A stretch of 60,413 bases of DNA, taken from the NCBI GenBank assembly GCA_937901125.1, contig CALCGT010000047.1, forward strand, positions 1-60,413, written 5' to 3'. Below, one piece after another: positions 51,329-60,235 of the stretch. The notes below the pieces were generated by a model. It ran no database searches, was not told where the DNA came from, and saw only the letters and a program-made list of their open reading frames with translations. Made by a program: the position numbers and the translations under genes. Position 1 is the first letter of the stretch. Each line of letters starts with the position of its first letter. Source of the stretch: an uncultured Clostridia bacterium. GTDB lineage: Bacteria; Bacillota; Clostridia; Lachnospirales; Anaerotignaceae.

Positions 51329-51826
51329 TTATCCTTCGATTCTTTCTTTTGTATAGGTTACCAGACCGCCGGCAGACATGATCTTCTGCATGAATGCGGG
51401 GAAGGGCTCTGCCTGATAGGTTTTGCCTTTTGTTTCGTTTGTGATAATACCTGTATTGAAGTCCGCAGAAACGGTATCGCCGGCTTCGATATCGTTGGCT
51501 GCTTCTTCACATTCCAGAATAGGCAGACCGATATTGATGGCGTTCCGATAAAAAATCCTTGCGAATGTGGAGGCAATGACGCAGGAAATACCTGCACATT
51601 TGATCGCCAAAGGTGCGTGTTCACGGGAGGAACCACAGCCGAAGTTCTTCGTGGCAACGATGATATCACCATCTTTTACATTATTTACGAAATCTGCGTC
51701 AATGTCGATCATACAGTATTTCGCCAGTTCTTCGCCGCTGGATACGTTCAGGTATCTTGCAGGAATGATAACGTCCGTATCGACGTTGTCGCCATATTTG
51801 AATACTTTCCCTTTTGCAGTTTCCAT
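51329..51826 (-). CDS. leuD: 3-isopropylmalate dehydratase, small subunit
   Basis: A 165-residue swivelling subunit that joins LeuC to isomerise 2- to 3-isopropylmalate. The start GKVFKYGDNVDTDVIIPARYL and the active-site NFGCGSSREHAP are clear. The short single-domain form pairs with the short LeuC seen here. Its ATG overlaps the leuC stop. Confidence 0.97.
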   Translation of the reverse strand: METAKGKVFKYGDNVDTDVIIPARYLNVSSGEELAKYCMIDIDADFVNNVKDGDIIVATKNFGCGSSREHAPLAIKCAGISCVIASTFARIFYRNAINIGLPILECEEAANDIEAGDTVSADFNTGIITNETKGKTYQAEPFPAFMQKIMSAGGLVTYTKERIEG

Positions 51827-53100
51827 TATTTGTTCCCTCCTGCGATCTCTTCGGGGTCAACGATATACCCTACAATAGCGGAAGCCGCTGCTACAGCGGG
51901 GCTGGCCAGATATACTTCGCTTTCTACATGACCCATTCTGCCTACAAAGTTTCTGTTTGTTGTGGAAACACAACGCTCGCCTGCTGCTAAAATACCCATG
52001 TGGCCGCCCAGACAGGGACCGCAGGTAGGTGTGCTGAAGATGGCACCGGCTTTCACAATGTCTTCCACATAACCCAGGCGGATGCAGTCCAGATAAATCT
52101 GCTGGGTTGCGGGGATGACGATAGTACGTACTTTCGGATTTACCTGTTTGCCCCGCAGGATATCTGCAGCGATCTTCATATCGTTCAGTCTGCCGTTAGT
52201 GCAGGAGCCGATGACTACCTGATCGATGAATACTTTCTCGGCTTCGTCAACGGTCTTTGTGTTTTCCGGCAGGTGAGGGAAGGAAACGGTAGGTCTCAGC
52301 TTGCTCAGATCAATGGTATAGACCTCATCGTATTCCGCATCTTCGTCTGCTTCATATACAACAGGTTCTTTCATAGAATGTTCCTTTACATATTCCATTG
52401 TCTTTTCGTCAACGGGGAAGATGCCGTTCTTTGCGCCAGCTTCAATAGCCATATTTGCCACGGAGAAACGGTCATCCATGGTCAGGTACTGAATACCGTC
52501 GCCAACGAATTCCATGCTGCGGTAAAGGGCGCCATCTACGCCGATCATACCGATGATGTGCAGGATGATATCTTTCCCGCTGATCCATTTGGCAGGCTTG
52601 CCTATCAGCACGAACTTGATGGCGCTGGGTACTTTGAACCATGCTTCCCCCGTTGCCATACCGATGGCCATATCCGTACTGCCGATGCCTGTGGAAAAGG
52701 CACCCAGCGCACCGTAGGTACAGGTGTGGGAGTCAGCACCGATGATGACCTGACCGGGAACTACAATCCCTTTTTCCGGCAGAAGGGCGTGTTCAATGCC
52801 CATCTGCCCTACGTCGAAGAAGTTCTTTACTTCCATATCATAAGCAAAGGTACGGCAGGCTTTGCACTGTTCTGCCGCCTTGATGTCTTTGTTGGGGGTG
52901 AAGTGATCCAGAACGATGACTACTTTATCCTTATCAAAGACTTCCTTTGCGCCTGTTTTCTTGAATTCTTTCAGAGCAACGGCTGTTGTAATGTCGTTGC
53001 CCATTACCACATCCAACTTTGCCTGGATGAGCTGTCCTGCTTTTACGCTTGCTTCCCCTGCATGGGCCGCAAGGATCTTTTGTGTCATTGTCATTCCCAT
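51826..53100 (-). CDS. leuC: 3-isopropylmalate dehydratase, large subunit
   Basis: A 424-residue aconitase-family subunit carrying the [4Fe-4S] cluster. Ligand cysteines are in IGSCTNGRL and in TCGPCLGGH; ADSHTCTYGALGAFSTG is the substrate block. The length is that of the archaeal/Clostridial-type LeuC (HacA-like) rather than the 466-residue enterobacterial form. GGAGG lies 8 bases before the ATG at 53100. Confidence 0.96.
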   Translation of the reverse strand: MGMTMTQKILAAHAGEASVKAGQLIQAKLDVVMGNDITTAVALKEFKKTGAKEVFDKDKVVIVLDHFTPNKDIKAAEQCKACRTFAYDMEVKNFFDVGQMGIEHALLPEKGIVVPGQVIIGADSHTCTYGALGAFSTGIGSTDMAIGMATGEAWFKVPSAIKFVLIGKPAKWISGKDIILHIIGMIGVDGALYRSMEFVGDGIQYLTMDDRFSVANMAIEAGAKNGIFPVDEKTMEYVKEHSMKEPVVYEADEDAEYDEVYTIDLSKLRPTVSFPHLPENTKTVDEAEKVFIDQVVIGSCTNGRLNDMKIAADILRGKQVNPKVRTIVIPATQQIYLDCIRLGYVEDIVKAGAIFSTPTCGPCLGGHMGILAAGERCVSTTNRNFVGRMGHVESEVYLASPAVAAASAIVGYIVDPEEIAGGNK

Positions 53101-53118
53101 GATGTTATCCTCCGTATG

Positions 53119-54777
53119 TTATTTGATGATCTTGTTTGTTGTGCTGACGACGGCTCGCAGAGAAGATTTTGTGACGTTGCTGGATGTACCTGCACCGAAA
53201 TACATGCCGCCTTCGTTATCTGCAATCTGGATATAGGAGATCGCTCTGGATTTTGTGCCGTGGGACATGGAGTGTTCCCGATAGTCTACAACTTCCATCA
53301 CGATATTGAATTTATCTTCAATGGCATGACAGAGAGCAGAGATGATACCATTGCCTGTGCCTGTCAAAGTGACGGGTTCCCCATGATAATTGCACTGGGC
53401 TTCAATGGCAACATCCTCATGGTTTTTCAAAACGATTTCTTTATAGCCTACCAGCTCCAGAGGTGCTCTGTTGTCAACATAATGGTCTACGAATGCTTCA
53501 TAGATATCAGCAGGGGTCAGGTCTTTATGACGCTTGTCGCTCATGCTGGTTGTAACTGTGCTGAAATCCTGCTGGAATGCCTTGGGCAGATACAGACCGA
53601 AATTCTGTTCCAGAATGAAGGCTACGCCGCCCTTGCCGCTCTGGCTGTTGATACGAACGATAGGGTCGTAGTTTCTGCCAATGTCCATAGGGTCGATGGG
53701 CAGATAGGGCACTTCCCAGCGGTCGGGGTGCTTCTTCATAGCTTCCAGGCCTTTTCTGATGGCATCCTGATGAGAACCGGAGAAAGCAGTGTATACCAGA
53801 GAACCGGCATAAGGATGTCTGGGGGAGATCTGCATTCTGGTGGATTCCTCATAAATTCTGACTGCGTCATCGATATGGCTAAAATCCAGTTCGGGATCAA
53901 TGCCCTGGGAGAAGATGTTCATGGCTACGTTCATGACATCTGTGTTGCCTGTTCTTTCGCCGTTGCCAAACAGGGTGCCTTCCACACGGTCAGCCCCTGC
54001 CAGCATAGCCAGCTCTGTTGCCGCTACAGCTGTGCCGCGGTCGTTATGGGCATGCAGGCTCACATAGATGCTGTCTCTGTATTTCAGGTTTTCGCAGCAA
54101 TATTCGATCTGGTCTGCGTAAACATTGGGTGTTGCCATTTCGACAGTGGAGGGCAGGTTGATGATTGCCTTATGGTCGGGGGTAGGATGCCAGATATCCA
54201 GTACAGCGTTACAAATTTCTACAGCGAAGGGGATTTCTGTGCCTGTGAAGCTTTCAGGAGAATATTCAAAGAAGAATTCTGTTTCAGGCATTTTTTCAGC
54301 TTCTTCCTTCAGCAGTACAGCTCCGGCTACCGCCAGGTCGATGGTTTCTTCCATGGAATTGCCGAAAACAACATCTCTCTGCAGGGTAGATGTGGAATTA
54401 TACAGATGCACGATGGCCTTTTTCGCACCCTTCAGAGATTCGAATGTTTTTTTGATGATATGAGGTCTGCTCTGTGTCAGAACCTGAACGGTAACGTCAT
54501 CGGGAATCAGATTGTTTTCAATCAGAGTTCTTGCAAATTCAAATTCTGTATCGCTGGCAGCGGGGAAACCGATCTCGATTTCCTTAAAGCCGGTATCCAC
54601 CAGGAACTGGAAGAATTTCAGCTTTTCGGGCAGGCTCATGGGGATTTCCAGAGACTGGTTGCCGTCTCTCATATCAACGCTGCACCATACGGGAGCTTTT
54701 GTGATGGTGTTGCTAGGCCATTTGCGGTTGGGCATATCCATGGGGGGATAGGGTCTGTACTTTGTGTAATTCATCAT
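53119..54777 (-). CDS. leuA: 2-isopropylmalate synthase (LeuA, long type)
   Basis: LeuA condenses acetyl-CoA with 2-oxoisovalerate, the first committed step to leucine. The 552-residue protein is of the LeuA type 2 group. The catalytic barrel has CSVDMRDGNQSLEIPM (metal Asp), SLHAHNDRGTAVA (HxH) and LFGNGERTGN. The C-terminal part is the leucine-sensing regulatory domain, ending near SSNVTKSSLRAVVSTTN. I favour the ATG at 54777 since AAGGAGG is 8 bases ahead; 54801 is an alternative. First gene of the operon, controlled by a T-box. Confidence 0.95.
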   Translation of the reverse strand: MMNYTKYRPYPPMDMPNRKWPSNTITKAPVWCSVDMRDGNQSLEIPMSLPEKLKFFQFLVDTGFKEIEIGFPAASDTEFEFARTLIENNLIPDDVTVQVLTQSRPHIIKKTFESLKGAKKAIVHLYNSTSTLQRDVVFGNSMEETIDLAVAGAVLLKEEAEKMPETEFFFEYSPESFTGTEIPFAVEICNAVLDIWHPTPDHKAIINLPSTVEMATPNVYADQIEYCCENLKYRDSIYVSLHAHNDRGTAVAATELAMLAGADRVEGTLFGNGERTGNTDVMNVAMNIFSQGIDPELDFSHIDDAVRIYEESTRMQISPRHPYAGSLVYTAFSGSHQDAIRKGLEAMKKHPDRWEVPYLPIDPMDIGRNYDPIVRINSQSGKGGVAFILEQNFGLYLPKAFQQDFSTVTTSMSDKRHKDLTPADIYEAFVDHYVDNRAPLELVGYKEIVLKNHEDVAIEAQCNYHGEPVTLTGTGNGIISALCHAIEDKFNIVMEVVDYREHSMSHGTKSRAISYIQIADNEGGMYFGAGTSSNVTKSSLRAVVSTTNKIIK

Positions 54778-54870
54778 TTGTTGTTCCTCCTTGGTTTTCA
54801 TCTTCGTTTTTTTGTTTGACTTTATCTTTGGTTGGTGAGTTTGTTCGGTTTGGGAGTGGGGCAGTAAAAA

Positions 54871-55159
54871 AGCCTTTCATCTCCGTTTAAGAGACGAAAG
54901 GCCATAAACTTCCGCGGTACCACTCTTTTTTATCCCCAAAGGGGAATACTCTTTCACAGATACAGGCTAAAAAGCCGATATCCTGTCGGGGTAACGGTCG
55001 ACTGCCGGTTGCACCTACTGCATTTTTCTTTCAGCGAACCACTCCGAGGCCAGTTCGAACCTTCTTCCGCTGCCTGCTCACACCAGCCGTAGGCTCTCTG
55101 AAAACATCCAGACGTTCTACTATTCCTCTTCTTCGTGTTTTATCTTTTGTATTCGAATG
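54871..55159 (-). promoter_or_regulatory. T-box leader (leucine) of the leu operon
   Basis: The T-box core AGAGTGGTACCGCGGA is on the minus strand at 54926-54911. The terminator GCCTTTCGTCTC/GAGATGAAAGGC with TTTTTT (54902-54866) competes with the antiterminator. In stem I the specifier loop GAA-CTG-GCCTCGGAG gives CTG (Leu) at 55053-55051. Low leucyl-tRNA should raise leuACDB expression. Confidence 0.93.
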
Positions 55160-55165
55160 AATACA

Positions 55166-55194
55166 ATTTAAACACTAAATTGTATTTTTGTCAA
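55166..55194 (-). promoter_or_regulatory. leu operon promoter
   Basis: TTGACA (55194-55189), 17-base spacer, TTAAAT (55171-55166) on the minus strand. Confidence 0.65.
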
Positions 55195-55270
55195 TGCAAT
55201 TTTCGAAATTTTTTGGAAAATTTTTCTGCGACAGAAAATAGAAATAGTGCTGTCAGAATATAGAAAGATG

Positions 55271-55279
55271 TGGTATAAT
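55271..55279 (+). promoter_or_regulatory. extended -10 promoter of the SpoIID-like gene
   Basis: TGGTATAAT, an extended -10 with no convincing -35, 60 bases before the gene. Confidence 0.55.
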
Positions 55280-55338
55280 CAAATGATAATATGTGAGAAG
55301 TTCGTATATTAAAAATCTCCAAAATAGGAGGGGTAATA

Positions 55339-56949
55339 ATGAAAGGAAAAAAACAGCTTGCTTCTATTCTGGCCTGTGCCATGCTTTTGAGCGCAGCCCC
55401 TGTGAAAGCAATGGCATACGATGTGCCTGACACTGTCCGTGTTGGGCTGGAATCCATCTGTAAAAATGTTTCTTCTGCCTCCATTGGCGTGTGGGAACTT
55501 TTGATCGGGATGGAAAACAATGGCAATTTTGAAGAAGGCGGTGTGGTCACTTCCAGCGGTATTTTTACAGCAAAGCCTGCCACAGGCGAATTCATCACCG
55601 TTGATGAGAAAATGGACTGTGGGGATGCCCTGAAGTTGGCGAAGAATCTGTCTAACATGGGCTTAAATGCCTATGCAACATATTTGGATGGGGAAGACTG
55701 GACTGTTTATGTCAAAGGTTCTTCTATTTCAGCTGTGGAAACGGCGTCCAGAGAAACTGCAAAGAAGGTATCCGGTTTTGAAGGCTATAGCATTACCGGC
55801 GGAGAAGCCCCTGTTATCGTACCGGAAGATGCGGTACTGATGGGTGGCAATGTGGATGATACCTTTAAGGTGAATAGTATGCCTTACCGTGGTATGCTGA
55901 CCTTCTCAGTCAATGGGACAACGATGACGGCGGTAAATATCGTTGGTCTGGAAGAATACCTTTATGGGGTCGTTCCTTCCGAAATGCCCCAGAGCTATGC
56001 AAAAGAAGCCCTGAAGGCGCAGGCAGTGGCGGCAAGAACCTATGCTATGACGAAATTGGGTGCCCATACGGGCAGCGGCTATCAGCTTTGCGATACCACA
56101 GCCTGTCAGGTATACAAAGGCTACAGCAATGAAGCTGCATCCACCACAGCGGCAGTAGATGCCACAGCCGGGGAAATTGCCTGCTATCATGGCTCTCCCA
56201 TTGAAGCGGTGTTCTCTGCTTCCACAGGTGGCTATACGGAAAACAGCGAAAATGTCTGGTATGCGACCGTGCCTTATCTCCGTGCTGTGCCTGAATTGGG
56301 TGAATATGGCGATAACAGTTGGAAAAAAGAGCTGACACTGGATGAACTGACAGATCTGCTGAATGCAAAGGGCGAAAGCATTGGCTCTGCCAAGGATATC
56401 GTCATCACAAAGCTTTCTACTGGCGGTCGTGTGCAGGAACTGCAGATCGTTGGCACCAATGGCACAAAAACATTGACGAAGGAAAACATTCGTACTTATT
56501 TCTCATCTGCTTGCGGTAGCCTGCCCAGCAAGATGTTTACCATCAATGGCAAAGGCGGAGAAATCGGTCAGTATGGCGGCACGGTATCCACAGCAGCACA
56601 GACGACTGCATCTGCAAAAGGCGGCAGCCTGATGGCGGCAGCGGCAAGCCAGGGCATTATTGCCAAAACAGAAGGGGCTCTCTCCTATCTGAATGGTAAG
56701 AATCTGTCTGTAGATGTGGATACAAAAGGATCTGCAAACAAACCTTCTATTTCCGTGGATAACAGCGACTATGAAGTATATACTGTACATATCAGCACTG
56801 TGAAAAATGATAAATTTGTATTCGAGGGCAATGGCGTGGGCCATGGCGTTGGACTGAGCCAAAAGGGTGCCCAGGCAATGGCGCAGATGGGCTATGATTA
56901 CGAAGATATCCTGCATCATTATTATACAGATATCACCATCGAGGATTGA
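55339..56949 (+). CDS. SpoIID/LytB-domain secreted protein
   Basis: A 536-residue protein with a signal peptide (KQLASILACAMLLSAAPVKAMA). The N-terminal part includes a SPOR-like region (KLAKNLSNMGLNAYATYLDGEDWTVYVKG). The SpoIID domain has EYLYGVVPSEMPQSYAKEALKAQAVAARTYAM and FSASTGGYTENSENVW, and the C-terminal GNGVGHGVGLSQKGAQAMA. SpoIID enzymes are lytic transglycosylases that trim denuded glycan strands; the LytB-like set also occurs outside sporulation. With one SpoIID domain but no adjacent spo genes, a sporulation role is not certain. GGAGG lies upstream. Confidence 0.9.
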   Translation: MKGKKQLASILACAMLLSAAPVKAMAYDVPDTVRVGLESICKNVSSASIGVWELLIGMENNGNFEEGGVVTSSGIFTAKPATGEFITVDEKMDCGDALKLAKNLSNMGLNAYATYLDGEDWTVYVKGSSISAVETASRETAKKVSGFEGYSITGGEAPVIVPEDAVLMGGNVDDTFKVNSMPYRGMLTFSVNGTTMTAVNIVGLEEYLYGVVPSEMPQSYAKEALKAQAVAARTYAMTKLGAHTGSGYQLCDTTACQVYKGYSNEAASTTAAVDATAGEIACYHGSPIEAVFSASTGGYTENSENVWYATVPYLRAVPELGEYGDNSWKKELTLDELTDLLNAKGESIGSAKDIVITKLSTGGRVQELQIVGTNGTKTLTKENIRTYFSSACGSLPSKMFTINGKGGEIGQYGGTVSTAAQTTASAKGGSLMAAAASQGIIAKTEGALSYLNGKNLSVDVDTKGSANKPSISVDNSDYEVYTVHISTVKNDKFVFEGNGVGHGVGLSQKGAQAMAQMGYDYEDILHHYYTDITIED

Positions 56950-56967
56950 TGACCGGGGATGAGTCAG

Positions 56968-57228
56968 ATGAAAGATTTGAGAGAATTTCTGCTTTCCCAA
57001 AAGGGCTGGCAGGATGGAAAAGGAAATACCGTCGTTTTTTCCGATCGTGGCTTGTTTGAGGAGCCGAAAGGGGAAGAACTTTGGCTTTACCTGGACGAGG
57101 GGCTACGCTGCGGCGGAATGCACCGACTCATCGAACCGACGAAAGAAGCGGTGCGGGAGGCTCTGCTTGGCGTTGGAAAGGCAGAACTCTGGGAAGCCAT
57201 TGCAAAAGACTGGAACGAGGAGGAATGA
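56968..57228 (+). CDS. small protein of unknown function
   Basis: An 86-residue acidic protein (start MKDLREFLLSQKGWQDGKG; later LWLYLDEGLRCGGMHRLIEP). I do not recognise a family. The ATG at 56968 has GGGG at a suitable distance; an ATG at 56959 is an alternative. It begins 18 bases after the SpoIID-like gene and ends 3 bases before the next small gene, so it is in the same transcript as the two paralogues and queA. Confidence 0.7.
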   Translation: MKDLREFLLSQKGWQDGKGNTVVFSDRGLFEEPKGEELWLYLDEGLRCGGMHRLIEPTKEAVREALLGVGKAELWEAIAKDWNEEE

Positions 57229-57231
57229 AAA

Positions 57232-57534
57232 ATGTTTTGCGAAAAACTGACCGAAGCGCAGATCAGAGAAGTCATGAATGTGATTTCCGATGACGGGGAA
57301 CTGACGATTTTGAAGATCCGTACATATGATAGTAGCTTTGAGGATGCCGTTGCGGTTTCCAATGTGCCAGAGGTGACAGCAAAATTTCAGGAAGATATCG
57401 AAACCTATCAGCTGCATGATTACCATATCAAAGGCAAAAATCGTGCTGGCGCTGGCTCTGACTATGTGTACAGAACTTTGATGTATCAATGGTTTGGCGC
57501 TGATTATGCGATTCAATATCTGCTGGAACATTAA
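57232..57534 (+). CDS. small protein, first of two tandem paralogues
   Basis: A 100-residue protein of unknown function. It is related to its downstream neighbour: both start MF..KL, contain an SDD segment near residue 19, a Y.LHDY.I.G block, and end in a YA..YL motif. The overall pattern suggests a small alpha/beta domain; I know no function. GAGGAGG lies inside the end of the preceding gene. No signal peptide. Confidence 0.72.
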   Translation: MFCEKLTEAQIREVMNVISDDGELTILKIRTYDSSFEDAVAVSNVPEVTAKFQEDIETYQLHDYHIKGKNRAGAGSDYVYRTLMYQWFGADYAIQYLLEH

Positions 57535-57548
57535 AGGGAGGAAAAGAT

Positions 57549-57827
57549 ATGTTTGTAAAAAAACTGAAAGACCATGAAATTGCACAGATCATGCGAGCTG
57601 TTTCCGATGACCCTGAATGTGAAGTAGTGGATATCTTCCGTAAACTAACAGACCCTGAGGTAACCATCAATTCTCAGGATATGGAAGAACATTATGTGTT
57701 GCATGATTACGACATTGAAGGCTTCGATTACCTGCCAGATGATGCGACGATCACCTATCGGAAGGAAATGCTGAAAATTATTGGAATCAAATATGCTGAG
57801 ACATATTTAATGAAAGGAACAAGATGA
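57549..57827 (+). CDS. small protein, second of two tandem paralogues
   Basis: A 92-residue homologue of the preceding gene (shared AVSDD, HYVLHDYDIEGF and KYAETYLM positions). GGGAGG precedes its ATG. Its stop codon overlaps the queA start (ATGA), implying translational coupling with queA. Function unknown; co-expression with queuosine synthesis is suggestive but not evidence of a role in it. Confidence 0.75.
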   Translation: MFVKKLKDHEIAQIMRAVSDDPECEVVDIFRKLTDPEVTINSQDMEEHYVLHDYDIEGFDYLPDDATITYRKEMLKIIGIKYAETYLMKGTR

Positions 57828-58858
57828 AAACAAGTGATTTTTACTTTGACCTGCCAGAAGAACTGATCGCCCAGGAACCCCTGAATGACAGAGCTTCCAG
57901 CCGACTGATGGTGGTTCATAAGAACAGCGGCGAGAGGGAACATCGGCATTTTAGAGATATCAAGGAATATCTGAGAGCAGGGGATTGCCTTGTTATCAAT
58001 AATACGAAAGTGCTGCCTGCCAGATTGTACGGCGAAAGGGTCGGCACAGGTACAGCTATGGAGATTCTTCTTCTCGTAAGAAAAGATATGGATACATGGG
58101 AAGTACTGGTGCGTCCCGGCAAAAAGGCAAGACCGGGGGATAAGATCTCCTTCGGCGGCGGCAAGTTGGTGGCGAAAGTACTGGAAGTCATCGAAGGCGG
58201 TAACCGTATCATCAAATTTGAATATGAAGGCGTGTTTGAAACGATTTTGGATGAGCTGGGCGAAATGCCGCTGCCTCCTTATATCACCCATAAGTTGGAG
58301 GATAAGAATCGATATCAAACTGTTTATGCGGAGCATGAAGGCTCTGCGGCAGCGCCTACAGCGGGGCTCCATTTTACGCCTGAACTTCTGCAGGAAATCG
58401 AAAAAATGGGCGTAAAAGTTGCCCATGTGACATTGCACGTTGGTCTGGGGACTTTCCGTCCTGTCAAGGTGGATAATGTGCTAGACCACGAAATGCACTC
58501 CGAATACTATGTGGTAGAGCCGGAACAGGCAGCTATCATGAATGAGACAAAGAAAAATGGCGGTCGTATCATCGCCGTTGGTACCACAAGCACCAGAACA
58601 CTGGAATCTGTGACCGATGAAAATGGCATCATCCAGCCCAAAAGCGGTTGGACGAAAATCTTCATCTATCCCGGTTACCAATTTAAAGCGGTGGATTGTC
58701 TGGTGACGAATTTCCATCTGCCCGAATCTACCCTTATCATGCTGGTTTCTGCATTGATGGGGAAGGAACTAGTGATGGACAGCTATGCAGAAGCTGTTCG
58801 GGAGAGATACCGTTTCTTTAGCTTTGGGGATGCGTGTCTTTTTTTGGCAAAGGAATAA
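57824..58858 (+). CDS. queA: S-adenosylmethionine:tRNA ribosyltransferase-isomerase
   Basis: QueA moves the ribosyl group of SAM onto 7-aminomethyl-7-deazaguanine in tRNA, forming epoxyqueuosine. The 344-residue protein has the family start (DFYFDLPEELIAQEPLNDR), RPGKKARPGD, AAPTAGLHFTPELL, LGTFRPV and TTSTRTLES, and the FHLPESTLIMLVSAL end. It overlaps the preceding small gene. No tgt or queG is in the window. Confidence 0.97.
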   Translation: MKTSDFYFDLPEELIAQEPLNDRASSRLMVVHKNSGEREHRHFRDIKEYLRAGDCLVINNTKVLPARLYGERVGTGTAMEILLLVRKDMDTWEVLVRPGKKARPGDKISFGGGKLVAKVLEVIEGGNRIIKFEYEGVFETILDELGEMPLPPYITHKLEDKNRYQTVYAEHEGSAAAPTAGLHFTPELLQEIEKMGVKVAHVTLHVGLGTFRPVKVDNVLDHEMHSEYYVVEPEQAAIMNETKKNGGRIIAVGTTSTRTLESVTDENGIIQPKSGWTKIFIYPGYQFKAVDCLVTNFHLPESTLIMLVSALMGKELVMDSYAEAVRERYRFFSFGDACLFLAKE

Positions 58859-58867
58859 ACGAGCAAA

Positions 58868-58904
58868 AAAAATCCTTACTGTGATAACAGTAAGGATTTT
58901 TTTG
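58868..58904. terminator. bidirectional terminator queA / SNF transporter
   Basis: AAATCCTTACTGT/ACAGTAAGGATTT stem, loop GATA, with A and T runs on both sides. Confidence 0.93.
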
Positions 58905-58912
58905 TAATGATA

Positions 58913-60235
58913 TCAACCAATGCCGCCGTTCAATGCACCTAAGAGCAGTACAAGGAAGCAGACGGGACAGAATACATATTTGCAAAGAGGATAGAACCAG
59001 GCAAACATGGGCTTGTTCCGTCCTTTATTTACCTGTTCCTCAACATATTGCTTTTTACAGAACCAGAAGAACATAATGCCGGCAAGCCCTGCACCCAGTG
59101 GACAGATATAGATGGACAGCACATCCATCCAGCCGGAAACGATGCCCTGAATGCACAGGGAAACCACTGCGCCGATCACGCCGATGATGATGCAGGCTGG
59201 GATACGGCTGATATTGAATTTTTCCTGCAGGGTAGCGATAGGGGTTTCATACAGATTCAGCAGGGAGGTCATACCTGCGAACAGCACCGCCACAAAGAAA
59301 ATGATAGCGAAAAGAGAACCGCCGGGCATTGTATGGAATAGATTTGGCAGGAAAATGAACATCAGCCCTGGACCGCCCTGATCCAGTTGGGAACCTGTAG
59401 TCGCCATAGCGGGAATGATGACCAATGCCGCTAGGCAGGCTGCCAGTGTATCGAAAAAGGCAACACGAGCTGCTGATGCAGGGATATTTTCTTTATCAGG
59501 CAGGTAAGAACCATAGATGATAGTTCCATTGCCTGCGATGGACAGGGAGAAGAACGCCTGCCCCAATGCGTAGATCCATGTCATAGGGTCTGCCAATGCC
59601 ACAGGATCCACGCGGAAGAAATATCGATATCCCTCTGCTGCACCGGGTTGAAATGCGATATAGATACCAAGTCCCACAAAGAGAAGAAAGAACAGGGGCA
59701 TCATGATTTTATTTGCTTTCTCAATGCCCTTGCCGATGCCCATCATGGTGATTGCCATGCAGATCACCAGCGCAGCGATTTGCCAGCCATTGTTGCCAAA
59801 GGCGCTTGCTGTGCTGCCAAAGGCGGCACCATAGCCATCAATATCTGCGGCAGCCAGTGTGGCTCCAGTGAATGTGCCAATGGCATATTTGAGGATCCAA
59901 CCGACCACAATTGTGTAGCCAATGGCCATAGCCAAAGCCCCGATGGAGGGGATGAGCCCCAGGGCTTCCCCTAGCTTGCGTTTGCCCTTATTTTCTGCTG
60001 CTATACCAAAGGCATTTACCGGTCCAGAACGGGTGGCACGACCGAATGCCATTTCGCCGATCACCCCGGTGGATGCAATCAGTACTACAAAAATAAAATA
60101 GGGGATCAGAAAGGAACCGCCGCCATACAGGGACACTCTGGTCGGAAACATCCATAAGTTCCCCATCCCAACGGCAGAACCGATGCAGGCCAGAACGAAT
60201 CCCAGCCTGGTTGCAAAAGAATCACGTTTTTTCAT
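58913..60235 (-). CDS. neurotransmitter:sodium symporter-family transporter
   Basis: A 440-residue sodium-dependent transporter of the SNF (LeuT-like) family. It has the TM1 sodium and substrate segment GSAVGMGNLWMFPTRV, GGGSFLIPYF, and the TM6 region (ALGQAFFSLSIAGNGTIIYGSY). It has about eleven membrane helices. LeuT relatives import amino acids; the substrate is not predictable here. GAAGGAG precedes the ATG at 60235. The last 178 bases of the window (60236-60413) hold its upstream region and nothing else I can identify. Confidence 0.93.
   Translation of the reverse strand: MKKRDSFATRLGFVLACIGSAVGMGNLWMFPTRVSLYGGGSFLIPYFIFVVLIASTGVIGEMAFGRATRSGPVNAFGIAAENKGKRKLGEALGLIPSIGALAMAIGYTIVVGWILKYAIGTFTGATLAAADIDGYGAAFGSTASAFGNNGWQIAALVICMAITMMGIGKGIEKANKIMMPLFFLLFVGLGIYIAFQPGAAEGYRYFFRVDPVALADPMTWIYALGQAFFSLSIAGNGTIIYGSYLPDKENIPASAARVAFFDTLAACLAALVIIPAMATTGSQLDQGGPGLMFIFLPNLFHTMPGGSLFAIIFFVAVLFAGMTSLLNLYETPIATLQEKFNISRIPACIIIGVIGAVVSLCIQGIVSGWMDVLSIYICPLGAGLAGIMFFWFCKKQYVEEQVNKGRNKPMFAWFYPLCKYVFCPVCFLVLLLGALNGGIG

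Noticed and set aside
52000..54819. 939-codon open frame on the plus strand opposite leuC and leuA
   Set aside because: It is antisense to two certain genes, is rich in Cys/His/Phe as expected from reading their codons backwards, and has no ribosome site or recognisable motif.
57232..57827. Tandem small paralogues as a toxin-antitoxin pair
   Set aside because: The two proteins are homologous to each other, which is not how toxin and antitoxin relate, and neither shows a toxin motif.
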